Shown here piece after piece: positions 24,799-34,511 of a stretch of 64,000 bases of DNA. The notes beneath the pieces were generated by a model, which saw nothing but the letters and a program-made list of their open reading frames with translations, did not search any database and had not been told where the DNA came from. Numbering within the stretch: position 1 is the stretch's first letter; each line of letters begins with the position of its first letter. The position numbers and the translations under genes were made by a program. This DNA is from Azotimanducus sp963663145. Lineage in GTDB: Bacteria; Pseudomonadota; Gammaproteobacteria; Pseudomonadales; Azotimanducaceae. Location: the NCBI GenBank assembly GCA_963663145.1, contig OY760134.1, forward strand, positions 1,550,001-1,614,000. The letters run 5' to 3'.

Positions 24799-25347
24799 TT
24801 GAAACACCTCACCCGCCAAGAACTCGAAGCAGGCCTAGACCATATCCGGGCATCGCCGAGCGACGAGGGACGTCTGGAAATGCTCGTGCGTCGGCCACGA
24901 ACCGATGAGCGCGAGGTTTTGGATGTCGCTGTGCTCGATCTTGAGGCCGGCCTCGTCGGCGACTCCTGGCGCGATAACAAGTACGGCCTCGAACCGAGTG
25001 AGCACCGGGAGACGCAGATCACACTGATGAACTCTAGAACTGCCGCGCTGATCGCACAGACACGGGAGCGCTGGCCGCTTGCCGGGGATCAAATGTTCAT
25101 CGATCTCGACCTCTGCGACGACAATCTGCCGCCGGGCACACGTTTGCAACTCGGCGACGCCGTAATCGAGGTGACCGCTTCCCCGCACACGGGCTGCCAG
25201 AAATTCTCGGCCCGATTCGGTGCCGATGCCACTCGCTTCGTCAATTCCAAGCTCGGACGAGAACTCAACCTGCGCGGCGTCAATGCCAAAGTGTTGCAAG
25301 CTGGCAGCGTTCGGGTTGGTGATATCGCCAAAAAACTCCGACCGTGA
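24799..25347 (+). CDS. MOSC domain protein
   Basis: A 182-residue protein with a MOSC domain, named for molybdenum cofactor sulfurase C-terminal domains, which often bind Moco or handle sulfur. The ending TASPHTGCQKFSARFG with a conserved Cys and ELNLRGVNAKVLQAGSVRVGD is typical. The frame has no ATG near its conserved start; TTG 24799 has GGAG nine bases upstream and is chosen. moaA is present 17 kb away, so Moco is probably made in this cell. Confidence 0.85.
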   Translation: MKHLTRQELEAGLDHIRASPSDEGRLEMLVRRPRTDEREVLDVAVLDLEAGLVGDSWRDNKYGLEPSEHRETQITLMNSRTAALIAQTRERWPLAGDQMFIDLDLCDDNLPPGTRLQLGDAVIEVTASPHTGCQKFSARFGADATRFVNSKLGRELNLRGVNAKVLQAGSVRVGDIAKKLRP

Positions 25348-25387
25348 GTGGTCTTGGCTCCTCGCCTAGCAAGGCTGACGCAGCACA

Positions 25388-28360
25388 CTAGCTCGCCTCG
25401 CCCAGACCATATCGAATCTCAAGTTTTACTCGTCGGCCCTTGGGGTTGTGCGTCATGCCATCGAAAAAATGATCCGATGCGACCAGTGGTGGCTGCTCAT
25501 CGAGCAGGTTGAACACGGCGAGGGACAGGGTGATTCCCCTCTGCGGCATGCGCCAAACGAGCGTCGCATCAAGGGTCAGAAACCTGTCGATCTCTGCGTA
25601 GTCCTCGCCCGCGTGTCGCGCCCGATCACGATAGGAAGACACCCAATTCAGAAACCCGTGAACACCGAAATTCCCGACTTGAAAGCCTGTTCTGGCGCGG
25701 CCCTTCCACTCCGGCACGGGTGGAACACTCCCATCAACTGGGTCGTTGAGATAGCCGGCGGCATTGAATGAAGGCACCAATTCGAAGTCGCGAAACTCCA
25801 AGGACCCGACCTCGTAGGTCAGGACGCGCGAAACCTCCATTCCCCAACTCAATTGCCCAGTGCCGAGATGCCAGTCACCGGCAATGCTGAGATCAACACC
25901 CTTGGTGCGCATGTCCGGCCCGTTGATATGGTGTACTCGCACCCGTTCAATGGCTTCAGCACCGCAGGATCCGTCGTTTCGATTACCGGGGCAATAAATC
26001 AAATCCTGCACCGCGACTCGTGTCGCGGGGTCGCTATAGAGGGTTTCGATGGCGCCAAAAGGCAACACTCCTATGGGATTCTCAAAGTCATAGCTCCAAT
26101 GATCCAAGGCAATCTCAACGGCTGCTCCTTGGTATACAAGACCGAAGTTGTAGGTAAGCGCCGACTCCGGTTCCAAATCCCTGCTGCCTTGCGTTTCGAT
26201 GGCCTTGAAGACCCCGACCGAGTGCAGAAGCTCCAGCTTGGTGCTGATGTCGAGGGCAAGATCGTCCACCGATGGCGTTCTGAAAGTAGTCTGCACGGAA
26301 GCGCGCAAGGTCAGGCTCTGCCCGAGGTCAAAGCGCAGACCGAGCTTAGGATCAAAGCTGCTGGCTTGTTCATGCGCTTCGTAGTGCATCGCGAGTTGGA
26401 TGTCGCCCCGCTCGAACGGTTGCGCCAGCAACTCAAGAAAGAGCGCGTGCGTCTCTTGATGGGCCTGGTATGGCAGCGCCCCTTTGACGTTGGGGAACAG
26501 GCCTGTCTGATACCGACAATCGGTGTCAGCCGGAATCCAGCATGGGTTCAATTCAAGATTGCCAGGTGCGTTCGGCATGGACCGCGCTTCAAAGCGACGG
26601 AACTGATAGCCGAGTGCGAAGTCAAGCAGTGAATTCACTATAGCGCCACTGACCACGCCATCGATCACGAGGAGTTCCGATTCGCTTTTGAGTCGCACCT
26701 CCTCGCTGATCCAAGCGAAGAGCGCCGGATCATTGACCAGGGCAGGATCGTAGTGCGGATTCGGCTGGCGCTCGAAGTAGGATCCCGGCTGGGCTGAATA
26801 CTCAAAAGCGCTACTAAACGGGTTGTAGTAAAGGCAGTTCCCCTGCCCGGCTGACACACCCGCAGGAATCGGGCCCAAGGCAAGCCCCGAAGGCGTTCCG
26901 GCATCGGCCACCACGCCGACCCCACAATCGGCGCCTCCATAACCGCGAAAGGCGAGAAAGCGCCTGTAGGCGTACTCGGCGAGTCGATTGTAGAGACCTT
27001 CAGAACGCGACCAAGAAACTCCTGCGTCATAGGACAGCCGCCGACCGGCCCAGTCCGGTTCACCCTCAATGGCAGCAGCAAGGCGCAGGGTCTTCGAATC
27101 GCGGCGAACTTCCCGGCCCGGCCCCGAATTGCCGACAAGACGACCGAAGAAATACCAGTCCCCATTGCCACCGAGATCCGCTTCCCCCGCCCAGTTGGTC
27201 GCGATTCTGGGATAGCGCTCGACAAAGTCCACGCGGCCCGGATGCTCCGATGAGACGAGCTGCATATCGTCGAAACGAATCACCGGCGGGAATGATGGCG
27301 TGGTCAGCCAGGCGGGAATATGCGCATCGGCCCAGAGCGCTTCAAGATGCAGACTGTGTCGGCTGCCCAAATCTCTGCCGAGCTCAGCAAACACCTTGCG
27401 CTGTCTTTGCTCTTCTATCAAGTTGTCCCAAGGTCCGAAACGAAAGCCGCAGGTGCCGCCCCAATTTTCGCCACCGGAAGGCTCGCAATTCGGGTCCACA
27501 AAGCGCGGGCGATTGGCGATCTGATTGGATAAAGGACCCGAAACCGCTTCTTCCGGATTCGGGTGCGGAATGATAAACGCGCCGGGATTGCCTACTCCCG
27601 ACCAACCCCAGTAGGCATCTCCATTCGGCGGCAAGGACCAAGGCCGTTCGCGAAGATTTAGCGCCTCTCTCCTTGTGCCCTCGACGGCGACCACGAGATG
27701 ACCAAGTCGGGTCGTTACTCCCCAGATCGCGGCGAGCTTGCCGTCTCCGGCATCACTGAAGTGCTCCCAAGAAGCCTTGGCCTCGAACCCCGCAAAGTCC
27801 CCGCGCGTCATGAAGTTCACCACCCCCGCAACCGCATCGGAACCATAGACCGCCGCTGCGCCTTCCTTCAGCACTTCAATTCGTTTGATCATGATCGAAG
27901 GCAAGACATTAATATCAACGAAACGCCCACCAACCAAGCGGGCCGGCACGTACGTCTGGCGACGCCCATTGAAGAGCACCAAGGTGCGCGAAGCACCCAA
28001 GCCACGAAGATTGACGTTTGCCACGCTTTCTGGAACCGCCTGACCGGTTCCATTCAGCCAACTCGTGACTTCACCTATGGCACCCGTGTTTGCGCCGAGG
28101 TTTTTGAATAGATCAACCATGGAAAGCGCACCCTGCGCCTCAAGCTGCTCACGGTCCATCGCCGTCACGGCGTAGCGCGAGCTAACCGGCGATCCCTTGA
28201 TGTAGGAGCCGGTGACCACTACCTCCTCGATCGCCGGGCTTGAGTCTTGGCTGACCCCACTTATGGGCGCGAGCACCCAAGCGACAAGCAGGAATCGAGA
28301 GATTCGGGGCGAAAGATTCGCCGCGCGCCTCCGATCAGGGCCGACACACCCGCAAGGCAT
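25388..28360 (-). CDS. TonB-dependent receptor (990 residues)
   Basis: An outer-membrane TonB-dependent receptor. A signal peptide (about residues 18-38) is followed by a TonB box (IEEVVVTGS), plug motifs (NVNLRGLGASRTLVLFNGRR, IKRIEVLKEGAA, YGSDAVAGVVNF) and a long barrel. The barrel ends in LEIRYGLGEAS, so a terminal aromatic is not the last residue. Several paired Cys are in extracellular-loop-like segments (GGTCGF, CWIPADTDC, CPGNRNDGSC). The ATG overlaps the stop of a small upstream ORF (TAATG). Substrate unknown. Confidence 0.94.
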   Translation of the reverse strand: MPCGCVGPDRRRAANLSPRISRFLLVAWVLAPISGVSQDSSPAIEEVVVTGSYIKGSPVSSRYAVTAMDREQLEAQGALSMVDLFKNLGANTGAIGEVTSWLNGTGQAVPESVANVNLRGLGASRTLVLFNGRRQTYVPARLVGGRFVDINVLPSIMIKRIEVLKEGAAAVYGSDAVAGVVNFMTRGDFAGFEAKASWEHFSDAGDGKLAAIWGVTTRLGHLVVAVEGTRREALNLRERPWSLPPNGDAYWGWSGVGNPGAFIIPHPNPEEAVSGPLSNQIANRPRFVDPNCEPSGGENWGGTCGFRFGPWDNLIEEQRQRKVFAELGRDLGSRHSLHLEALWADAHIPAWLTTPSFPPVIRFDDMQLVSSEHPGRVDFVERYPRIATNWAGEADLGGNGDWYFFGRLVGNSGPGREVRRDSKTLRLAAAIEGEPDWAGRRLSYDAGVSWSRSEGLYNRLAEYAYRRFLAFRGYGGADCGVGVVADAGTPSGLALGPIPAGVSAGQGNCLYYNPFSSAFEYSAQPGSYFERQPNPHYDPALVNDPALFAWISEEVRLKSESELLVIDGVVSGAIVNSLLDFALGYQFRRFEARSMPNAPGNLELNPCWIPADTDCRYQTGLFPNVKGALPYQAHQETHALFLELLAQPFERGDIQLAMHYEAHEQASSFDPKLGLRFDLGQSLTLRASVQTTFRTPSVDDLALDISTKLELLHSVGVFKAIETQGSRDLEPESALTYNFGLVYQGAAVEIALDHWSYDFENPIGVLPFGAIETLYSDPATRVAVQDLIYCPGNRNDGSCGAEAIERVRVHHINGPDMRTKGVDLSIAGDWHLGTGQLSWGMEVSRVLTYEVGSLEFRDFELVPSFNAAGYLNDPVDGSVPPVPEWKGRARTGFQVGNFGVHGFLNWVSSYRDRARHAGEDYAEIDRFLTLDATLVWRMPQRGITLSLAVFNLLDEQPPLVASDHFFDGMTHNPKGRRVKLEIRYGLGEAS

Positions 28361-28554
28361 TAATTGCCCGCTTCGCGCAGCACAAGGCGGTCATCAGGGC
28401 CTTCTCTCCTCGTCCGGGCCGGTACCTCGGCCGGTACTAAGATATCGCCTGCCGCAGCGACCACGAATTCATTGCCCGGCGTGCCGGGCAGCTCGGCAAA
28501 GCTGGTCGCCGCAAAAAGAAATAGAATGAAGTGGCAGGCGCAACCCCGATGCAT
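28360..28554 (-). CDS. Possible small exported peptide coupled to the TonB receptor
   Basis: A 64-residue ORF directly upstream of the receptor; its TAA overlaps the receptor's ATG by one base. The N-terminus MHRGCACHFILFLFAATSFA looks like a Sec signal peptide with a cleavage site before ELPG. The remaining 44 residues show no motif. GGGAA lies about 8 bases before the ATG. The overlap argues that it is translated and couples the receptor; whether the peptide has a job of its own is unknown. Confidence 0.45.
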   Translation of the reverse strand: MHRGCACHFILFLFAATSFAELPGTPGNEFVVAAAGDILVPAEVPARTRREGPDDRLVLREAGN

Positions 28555-28584
28555 ATCACAATTCCCAGCAATAGGCTGAGTACA

Positions 28585-28618
28585 TGATAGGCCATCTGCC
28601 TATCACCAATATTGTGAT
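28585..28618. promoter_or_regulatory. Two adjacent palindromes upstream of the receptor operon
   Basis: TGATAGGC-CATCT-GCCTATCA (28585-28605) has perfect 8-base arms. It nearly abuts ATCAC-CAATATTG-TGAT (28602-28618), an almost perfect palindrome. On the minus strand TATCAT (28589-28584) inside the first would serve as a -10 box. The arrangement suits a repressor site controlling the receptor. The two palindromes have different half-sites, so two regulators are possible. Confidence 0.5.
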
Positions 28619-28656
28619 GGAAGAATCGAATGACTGCCTTCCTGCGGGGCGGGTCA

Positions 28657-29823
28657 TCACAAATACTTCGGAATGGTGCGCTTAGCGACCACCCATTTGT
28701 GTACTTCGGAGGGGCCTTCGTAAATGCGCATGGTTCGAAGCTCGGATGCCAAGAGCTGCAACGGCGTTTCCTTGGTCATGCCGAATGCCCCCAGCGATTG
28801 CATGGCGTGGTCCACCACCTCGCTCGCCATCTCGGTACCAAAGACTTTGATCATGCTGGCCTCGGTGCGCACGTCGATGCCTTGATCCTGCTTCCAAGCC
28901 GCCTCTTGCACCATGAGCCTCAAGGCATGAATGCGGGTCGCGGCATCGGAAATCCACCACTGAATGGCTTGCCGGTCGGCGAGCCGCTCCCCAAAGGTCA
29001 TGCGCTGATCAGCATGTTGGCAGAGAATTTTGAGCGCTCTTTCGGCCATCCCAACGCACCACGCGCCCATTTGCAGCCTCCGCACTGTGAGCCGCAATTG
29101 CATGGGCGCGAAGCCTTCTCCTTCACGACCAAGGCGTTGCGCATCCGCCACCCGCATGTCCTCAAACACCAGCTCGTAGGTGCGCGCGCCACCGATCATG
29201 GGGATTTGACGCTCAATGATAAAGCCGGGCGTATCGCGCTCGACGATGAACGCGGTAATCCCGCCGCGCGAACCCTTTTCAGGATCGGTCACGGCCATCA
29301 AAATCGTGAAGGCTGACTCCGGCACGCGGCTCACCCAAATCTTGCGCCCGTTGATGATCCAGTCATCCCCATCCCGAACAGCCCGTGTTGCCATGTGCGC
29401 CGGATCCGCACCCGCGCCGGGCTCGGAGATGGCTATGGCCGAGACGATTTCGCCACGCGCATAAGGATCGAGGTACTCCGCTTTTTGCTGCTCGCTCGCG
29501 ATCGCCAGTAACATGTGAAGATTCGGCGAGTCTGGAGGAAAGGTGAAGGGCGTCACGGTGCGTCCAACAGCCTCATTGACATGGGTCATTGCCAGCGCCG
29601 GCAGTTCCACACCCCCGAGTTCGCTAGGAACATCGAGACCCCACAGGCCCAGCTCACGGCACACATCGTGCAGAGGCTGTAACTCCTCGGCAGAGAGCCA
29701 AAGCCCTTCACCCGCTGCCTCGCGCTTGAGCACCTCAGGCTCCAAGACAATGAGATGCTCATCAACAAACCGATCCACCGTCTCCTTCAATAAGCGATGT
29801 TCTTCATCAAGTTGAAAATCCAC
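28657..29823 (-). CDS. Acyl-CoA dehydrogenase
   Basis: A 388-residue FAD enzyme that makes the 2,3-enoyl-CoA. The family motifs AIAISEPGAGADPAHM, DDWIINGRKIWVSR and the C-terminal RTMRIYEGPSEVHKWVVAKR are present. The last motif includes the usual EGPSEVH segment of medium/branched-chain-like dehydrogenases. The substrate is not evident. It is co-oriented with the ABC exporter upstream, 226 bases away, and ends upstream of the palindromes of the receptor operon. Confidence 0.93.
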   Translation of the reverse strand: MDFQLDEEHRLLKETVDRFVDEHLIVLEPEVLKREAAGEGLWLSAEELQPLHDVCRELGLWGLDVPSELGGVELPALAMTHVNEAVGRTVTPFTFPPDSPNLHMLLAIASEQQKAEYLDPYARGEIVSAIAISEPGAGADPAHMATRAVRDGDDWIINGRKIWVSRVPESAFTILMAVTDPEKGSRGGITAFIVERDTPGFIIERQIPMIGGARTYELVFEDMRVADAQRLGREGEGFAPMQLRLTVRRLQMGAWCVGMAERALKILCQHADQRMTFGERLADRQAIQWWISDAATRIHALRLMVQEAAWKQDQGIDVRTEASMIKVFGTEMASEVVDHAMQSLGAFGMTKETPLQLLASELRTMRIYEGPSEVHKWVVAKRTIPKYL

Positions 29824-30049
29824 GTATCACTCCTAGACCAATACTTTTTCTTTGCGCTGATTCTCTCAGCTTGCCGAGAGGATGGGGTGTCTTATGTGCA
29901 AAAAATGCGTCTGCTGACAGAAGGGTACACCAGTGCGCTGTTCCGCAAATAGACTTGGTTATGCTGCGAGTCGTAATGGGCCATATGGGGCGCGGGTCTC
30001 CATAGAGTGGAGCCGACCCCAACCGAACTTTCAAGGCCGTAAAGCTGCC

Positions 30050-31822
30050 TCACGCCGCTTGGCGGAATTGTAGGCGGGCGAGGCGCGCATAGAGTTCGCT
30101 ACGGCTACTGAGTTCGAAATGCGAGCCTGAATCTAGCAGCTCGCCGGATTCAAACAAGAGTATGCGCTTCGCATCACGCACCGTCGCGAGGCGATGCGCA
30201 ATCACCATACTGGTACAGGACTCGGTTAGCCGCGAGAGCGCCTGCTGCACAAAATACTCGCTCTCCGCATCGAGCGCACTCGTTGCCTCGTCGAGCAGGA
30301 GCAGACTTGGCCGTTTGAGCATGGCACGCGCTACCGCGACCCTTTGCCGCTGACCACCCGAAAGCTGCGTACCCCCCTCGCCCACTTGCGTATCGAGGCC
30401 ATCCGGAAGGGTGTCCGCAAAGGCGGTCACATGCGCGGCTTGGGCGGCGGCATGGACTTCCTCAAACTTCGCGCCCGGGCGCACATAAGCAATGTTCTCC
30501 GCAATGCTACCGGTAAATAAAACAGGCATTTGCGGAACCAAGGCAATGTGCGCGCGCAGGCCCGACAGGCTGAGTTCACGAATGTCAACTCCGTCAATGC
30601 GAATGCACCCTGCACAGGGGTCATAGAACCTCAAGAGCAAGTCGAACAGCGTGGATTTCCCCGCACCTGAGGGCCCGACAATGGCAATCTGCTCTCCCGG
30701 CTGCACTTCGAAAGAGAGCTCCCGAAGCACCTCCACATCGGGTCGCGTCGCGTAGCGGAAGTTCAAATGGTGCACCGAGATGCGCACCTTACCGCTACTG
30801 GTCAGCACCTTGGGATGCACCGGATCCTTGATCTCCGGCTCGCTTGCGAGTAATTCCAATAATCGCTCCATGGCTCCTGCGGCACGCTGCAATTCGGTCA
30901 GTACTTCGCTGATGGCACCCACCGACCCAGCCACCATAAAGGCGTAGAACACGAAGGCGGCCAGTTCGCCGGCAGTCGTTTCGCCCATGATCACGTCCTG
31001 TCCGCCCACCCAGAGCATGAGTGCGAACGCGCCGAACACCACCAGCATCACCAAGGCGATGAGAAAAGCTCGCACGCGCACTCGAAGCAACGCAATATCC
31101 AAAGCCGCTTGTACTTTTTTGGCGAATCGCCGACTATCAAGCGCCTCCCTGCGGCTCGCCTGCACTACCTTGATGTTGCTCAGAGACTCGCTCACTTGTG
31201 TGCCCACCTGGGCGAGGCCAGTTTGGCTATCCCTAGACAGCCCCCGCACCCGGCGCCCAAACAGAAGGATCGAGCCAATGGCTACCGGCGCCGCCACCAA
31301 CACCATCAGCGACAACTTGAGGCTTGACACCAACATGAGCACGACACCACCTACGAGAATGAAGGTGTTTCTCAAGGCGAGCGATGCTGACGATCCAACT
31401 ACCGTCTGCACAAGCGTGGTGTCCGTGGTGATCCGCGACTGAATCTCGCTCGCGAGGTTTTCGTCGAAAAAGCCCGGATGCAGCCTCACCACATGCGCGA
31501 AGACTTGGTTTCGTATATCCGCCGCCGCACGCTCACCAACCGAAGTGACCAGGTAGAAGCGGACAAAGGCCCCCATGGCCAGCAGCAGTGTGAGGCCAAC
31601 AAATACGAGAATGGCCTCGCCAAGCAGGCCTGCCGAATCTTGTGAAAAGCCTTGGTCAATCAACAGGCGCAGACCCTGACCGAACATGAGGGTCACCATC
31701 GAAGTCAGGACCAACGCGCAGAGCGCGCCGAAAATCTGCTTTTTGTATGGTTTCAGAAACGGCAGTACCGAACCTAGGATGGACACCTTGCGGCTGACTT
31801 CACGGTCAATCAATTCTTCCAT
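30050..31822 (-). CDS. MsbA-like ABC exporter (fused permease-ATPase)
   Basis: A 590-residue half-transporter with an N-terminal six-helix membrane domain and a C-terminal ATPase. Walker A is GPSGAGKST, the signature is LSGGQRQR, Walker B is LLLLDEATSALD and the H-loop is IAHRLATV. The membrane domain contains the coupling segments ERAAADIRNQVFAHVVRL. It forms homodimers that export lipids or hydrophobic compounds; the closest types are MsbA/LmrA-like. There is no N-terminal C39 peptidase domain, so it is not a bacteriocin-processing exporter. Confidence 0.93.
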   Translation of the reverse strand: MEELIDREVSRKVSILGSVLPFLKPYKKQIFGALCALVLTSMVTLMFGQGLRLLIDQGFSQDSAGLLGEAILVFVGLTLLLAMGAFVRFYLVTSVGERAAADIRNQVFAHVVRLHPGFFDENLASEIQSRITTDTTLVQTVVGSSASLALRNTFILVGGVVLMLVSSLKLSLMVLVAAPVAIGSILLFGRRVRGLSRDSQTGLAQVGTQVSESLSNIKVVQASRREALDSRRFAKKVQAALDIALLRVRVRAFLIALVMLVVFGAFALMLWVGGQDVIMGETTAGELAAFVFYAFMVAGSVGAISEVLTELQRAAGAMERLLELLASEPEIKDPVHPKVLTSSGKVRISVHHLNFRYATRPDVEVLRELSFEVQPGEQIAIVGPSGAGKSTLFDLLLRFYDPCAGCIRIDGVDIRELSLSGLRAHIALVPQMPVLFTGSIAENIAYVRPGAKFEEVHAAAQAAHVTAFADTLPDGLDTQVGEGGTQLSGGQRQRVAVARAMLKRPSLLLLDEATSALDAESEYFVQQALSRLTESCTSMVIAHRLATVRDAKRILLFESGELLDSGSHFELSSRSELYARLARLQFRQAA

Positions 31823-31997
31823 CAGATGCGCTCAAGAAAATCCTGTCTAGCGTCCAGCGGCAGTTACAGTGACCCATCGGCAAACTTGTGTCTGGTCATC
31901 AATGACTCCTTTCACAGACGCGAGTCTCTCGGCTGGTTCGGTGGATTCGCATCATACCCTGCAAGCCCGCATCGCTAATTTCAGTCATAAAGACAGA

Positions 31998-32013
31998 GCG
32001 CCCGCACGGGCGC
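31998..32013. other. Perfect 7-bp inverted repeat in the 31823-32070 gap
   Basis: GCGCCCG-CA-CGGGCGC forms a GC-rich palindrome 58 bases before the DUF305-LVIVD gene. It could be an operator or a hairpin in the leader. Otherwise the gap between the exporter and this gene shows nothing clear. Confidence 0.35.
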
Positions 32014-32070
32014 AAGCTTCGGCATTTGCTTTAGCATGTGCCTTTGGCAAAACCACAATCGGGGGTACTC

Positions 32071-34500
32071 GTGAATACCACGCATGCGCTGAACAACCTG
32101 CCGAAGGCGACTCGCTCTGCAAGATGGTCTGCGCCAGCGCTCATTGCGAGTCTGATCACGCTGCTGAACGCCTCACTCGCGGCAGACGACCCACCCATTG
32201 TCAAGCCCGGCGCGCCAGGAGAAGACTCACAGAGCCTCAGCGCCGAAGAGGCAATCAACATAGCCGTCACCGGTTATTCTCCCGACGATGTGAGGTTCAT
32301 GCAGGACATGATTCCTCATCATCACCAAGCCGTTGTCATGGCCGAACTCGTGGACACCCGAACCAACCAGCCCGAGCTCTCCGATGCTGCTGGACGCATC
32401 AAGCTCTCGCAGCAAGACGAGATCGACTTCATGCAGAGGTGGCTCACGGAGCGTGGTGAATCGGCACCTGATCCTACAGACCAAGCCTCAATGCATATGG
32501 ATCATCGAATGGCCGGCATGGCATCGAAAGCGCAAATGGAAGACCTCGCCGCTTCCGAAGGCATCGAATTCGATCGGCTATTCCTGCAATTGATGATCAC
32601 GCACCATGAGGGTGCGGTGACCATGGTAGCGGAGTTGCTTGAACAACCTGGCTCTGCATACGACCCAATACTGTTCGAATTCACCAACGACATCACCAAT
32701 GATCAGACCGCCGAAATCGAACGCATGCACGCATTGCTCGTCACCCTGTCCGATGACCCGCGCGCCGGGTTGTCGGCCGGATTCGACGATGCCGGGGAGG
32801 CGATTCTGAACTTGGAACTGGTGTCCTCGCTACCGAAGCCGCCCGGATTCTACGACCCGCAGAATCCAAGCGGAGCGCCACCCGCGCGTCCAGAACAAGA
32901 AAGCGAGGAGGGCGACCAAGAATGGGACCGCGCACCGCTATTGAGTTTCGCCAACACCGACCTCGCCTTCCGGGATGATGTCATGTTCGCCGGCAGCTAC
33001 CACGGGTTCAACATCTATCGGCTGATCGAAAGCAGCGCGCCCGAGCAACTCAGTTCGGTGGTGTGCCCGGGTGGGCAGGGCGATGTTTCAGTGGTTGGCG
33101 ACTTGCTGATCATGTCCGTGGAACAGACCCGCGGTCGGCTCGACTGCGGACTCGAAGGCATCGCCGAGGATGTCAGTGACGAGCGGTTTCGTGGACTTCG
33201 TATATTCGACATTAGTGATCTTGCGCGACCCAAGCAGGTCGGCGCGGTGCAGACCTGCCGCGGCTCGCACACCCATTCGGTGGTCTCATCCGATGATGAA
33301 AGGATCATCGTCTATAACTCCGGCACCGCACAGATTCGAGACGGGGAAGAGCTCGAGGGCTGCGTGGACGAATCACCCGGAGACTATCGAACCGCATTGT
33401 TTCGTATCGATGTCATAGAAATTCCGGTAGACAATCCGTCCGAAGCGCGCATTGTCCACAATCCCGCCGTGTTCGCCGACCCTGAGGACGGCACGCTCGC
33501 GGGGCTATGGCGAGGCGGCGACCACGGCGATGAGACGCAAGAGACCTATCGCACCGATCATTGTCACGACATCACGGTATTCCCTGAATTCAGTATCGCT
33601 GCCGGTGCTTGTTCCGGCAATGGCATCCTGTTCGATATTTCGGACCCCATGAACCCGCAACGCATCGACGCCGTGGTCGATGAAGGCTTCGCCTATTGGC
33701 ATTCGGCTACCTTCAACAACGACGGTACCAAGGTGCTGTTCACCGATGAATGGGGCGGCGGCGGCATGCCGCGCTGTCGCGCCTTCGACCCGCTCGATTG
33801 GGGCGCGGATGCGATCTACGATCTGGTGGACGGCAAGCTTGAGTTCAAGAATTACTTCAAAATGCCCGCACCGCAGGTTGAGCAAGAAAACTGCGTGGCG
33901 CATAACGGTTCTGTGGTTCCGGTTCCTGGTCGTGACATCTTTGTTCAGGCTTGGTATCAGGGCGGCATCTCCGTCATAGATTTCACGGATTCGAACAACC
34001 CGATCGAAATCGCCTACTTCGACCGGGGGCCCATCGATGAGGATCATTTGATTGTTGGCGGGTATTGGTCCGCCTATTGGTACGACGGACAGGTGTATGC
34101 CACGGAGATCGTGCGTGGATTGGATGTGTTGTCCCTCATCCCAAGCGAACACCTGTCCGAGAACGAAATAGCCGCCGCCAGAATCGCCGAGCAAGGAAGC
34201 CATTTCAACCCTCAGCAGCAACTCCGCTATGTCTGGCCAGCCGATCCCGCTGTTGCCCGAGCCTATATGGATCAGCTACAACGCGATGAAGCCTTGCCGC
34301 AGTCTTTCGCCGACCAACTTGATGCGTCCTTACAGCAGGCCGAAATCGCGCTTGCGGAACACTTAAGCGACGATGCGCTCGCTGCACGGCTTACATCCCT
34401 TGTCGCCGCTCTGAAGGACAGCAGCGCCGAAGGCATCATCCGAACGCGCCGGCACAGGCTCGCGGAGACTGTGTCAGAAATCGCGGCAAGAATTCGCTAG
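32071..34500 (+). CDS. Exported DUF305-LVIVD fusion protein
   Basis: An 809-residue exported protein joining two domain types. After a signal peptide (about residues 18-38) comes a DUF305 domain (about 65-245), a ferritin-like helical bundle with paired His motifs DMIPHHHQAVVMAE (H83-H85) and ITHHEGAVTMVAEL (H178-H179); DUF305 proteins are often linked to metal, especially copper. From about residue 290 to 690 there are LVIVD-type repeats (LRIFDISDLARPKQVG, ILFDISDPMNPQRID, ISVIDFTDSNNPIE), predicted to form a cell-surface beta-propeller. GTG 32071 with GGGGG upstream is preferred; GTG 32038 is an alternative. Confidence 0.88.
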   Translation: MNTTHALNNLPKATRSARWSAPALIASLITLLNASLAADDPPIVKPGAPGEDSQSLSAEEAINIAVTGYSPDDVRFMQDMIPHHHQAVVMAELVDTRTNQPELSDAAGRIKLSQQDEIDFMQRWLTERGESAPDPTDQASMHMDHRMAGMASKAQMEDLAASEGIEFDRLFLQLMITHHEGAVTMVAELLEQPGSAYDPILFEFTNDITNDQTAEIERMHALLVTLSDDPRAGLSAGFDDAGEAILNLELVSSLPKPPGFYDPQNPSGAPPARPEQESEEGDQEWDRAPLLSFANTDLAFRDDVMFAGSYHGFNIYRLIESSAPEQLSSVVCPGGQGDVSVVGDLLIMSVEQTRGRLDCGLEGIAEDVSDERFRGLRIFDISDLARPKQVGAVQTCRGSHTHSVVSSDDERIIVYNSGTAQIRDGEELEGCVDESPGDYRTALFRIDVIEIPVDNPSEARIVHNPAVFADPEDGTLAGLWRGGDHGDETQETYRTDHCHDITVFPEFSIAAGACSGNGILFDISDPMNPQRIDAVVDEGFAYWHSATFNNDGTKVLFTDEWGGGGMPRCRAFDPLDWGADAIYDLVDGKLEFKNYFKMPAPQVEQENCVAHNGSVVPVPGRDIFVQAWYQGGISVIDFTDSNNPIEIAYFDRGPIDEDHLIVGGYWSAYWYDGQVYATEIVRGLDVLSLIPSEHLSENEIAAARIAEQGSHFNPQQQLRYVWPADPAVARAYMDQLQRDEALPQSFADQLDASLQQAEIALAEHLSDDALAARLTSLVAALKDSSAEGIIRTRRHRLAETVSEIAARIR

Positions 34501-34511
34501 CAGCCAGTCGG

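Noticed and set aside
28630..29316. A 228-codon frame antisense to the acyl-CoA dehydrogenase
   Set aside because: A complement shadow of a clear enzyme gene with no domain or ribosome site.
29824..30049. A 75-codon frame between the dehydrogenase and the ABC exporter
   Set aside because: No ribosome site, no motif and unlikely composition; treated as non-coding.
30050..31822. ABC exporter as partner of the GA-leader peptide at 8043
   Set aside because: It lacks a C39 peptidase domain, is 22 kb away and looks like an MsbA-type lipid or drug exporter.
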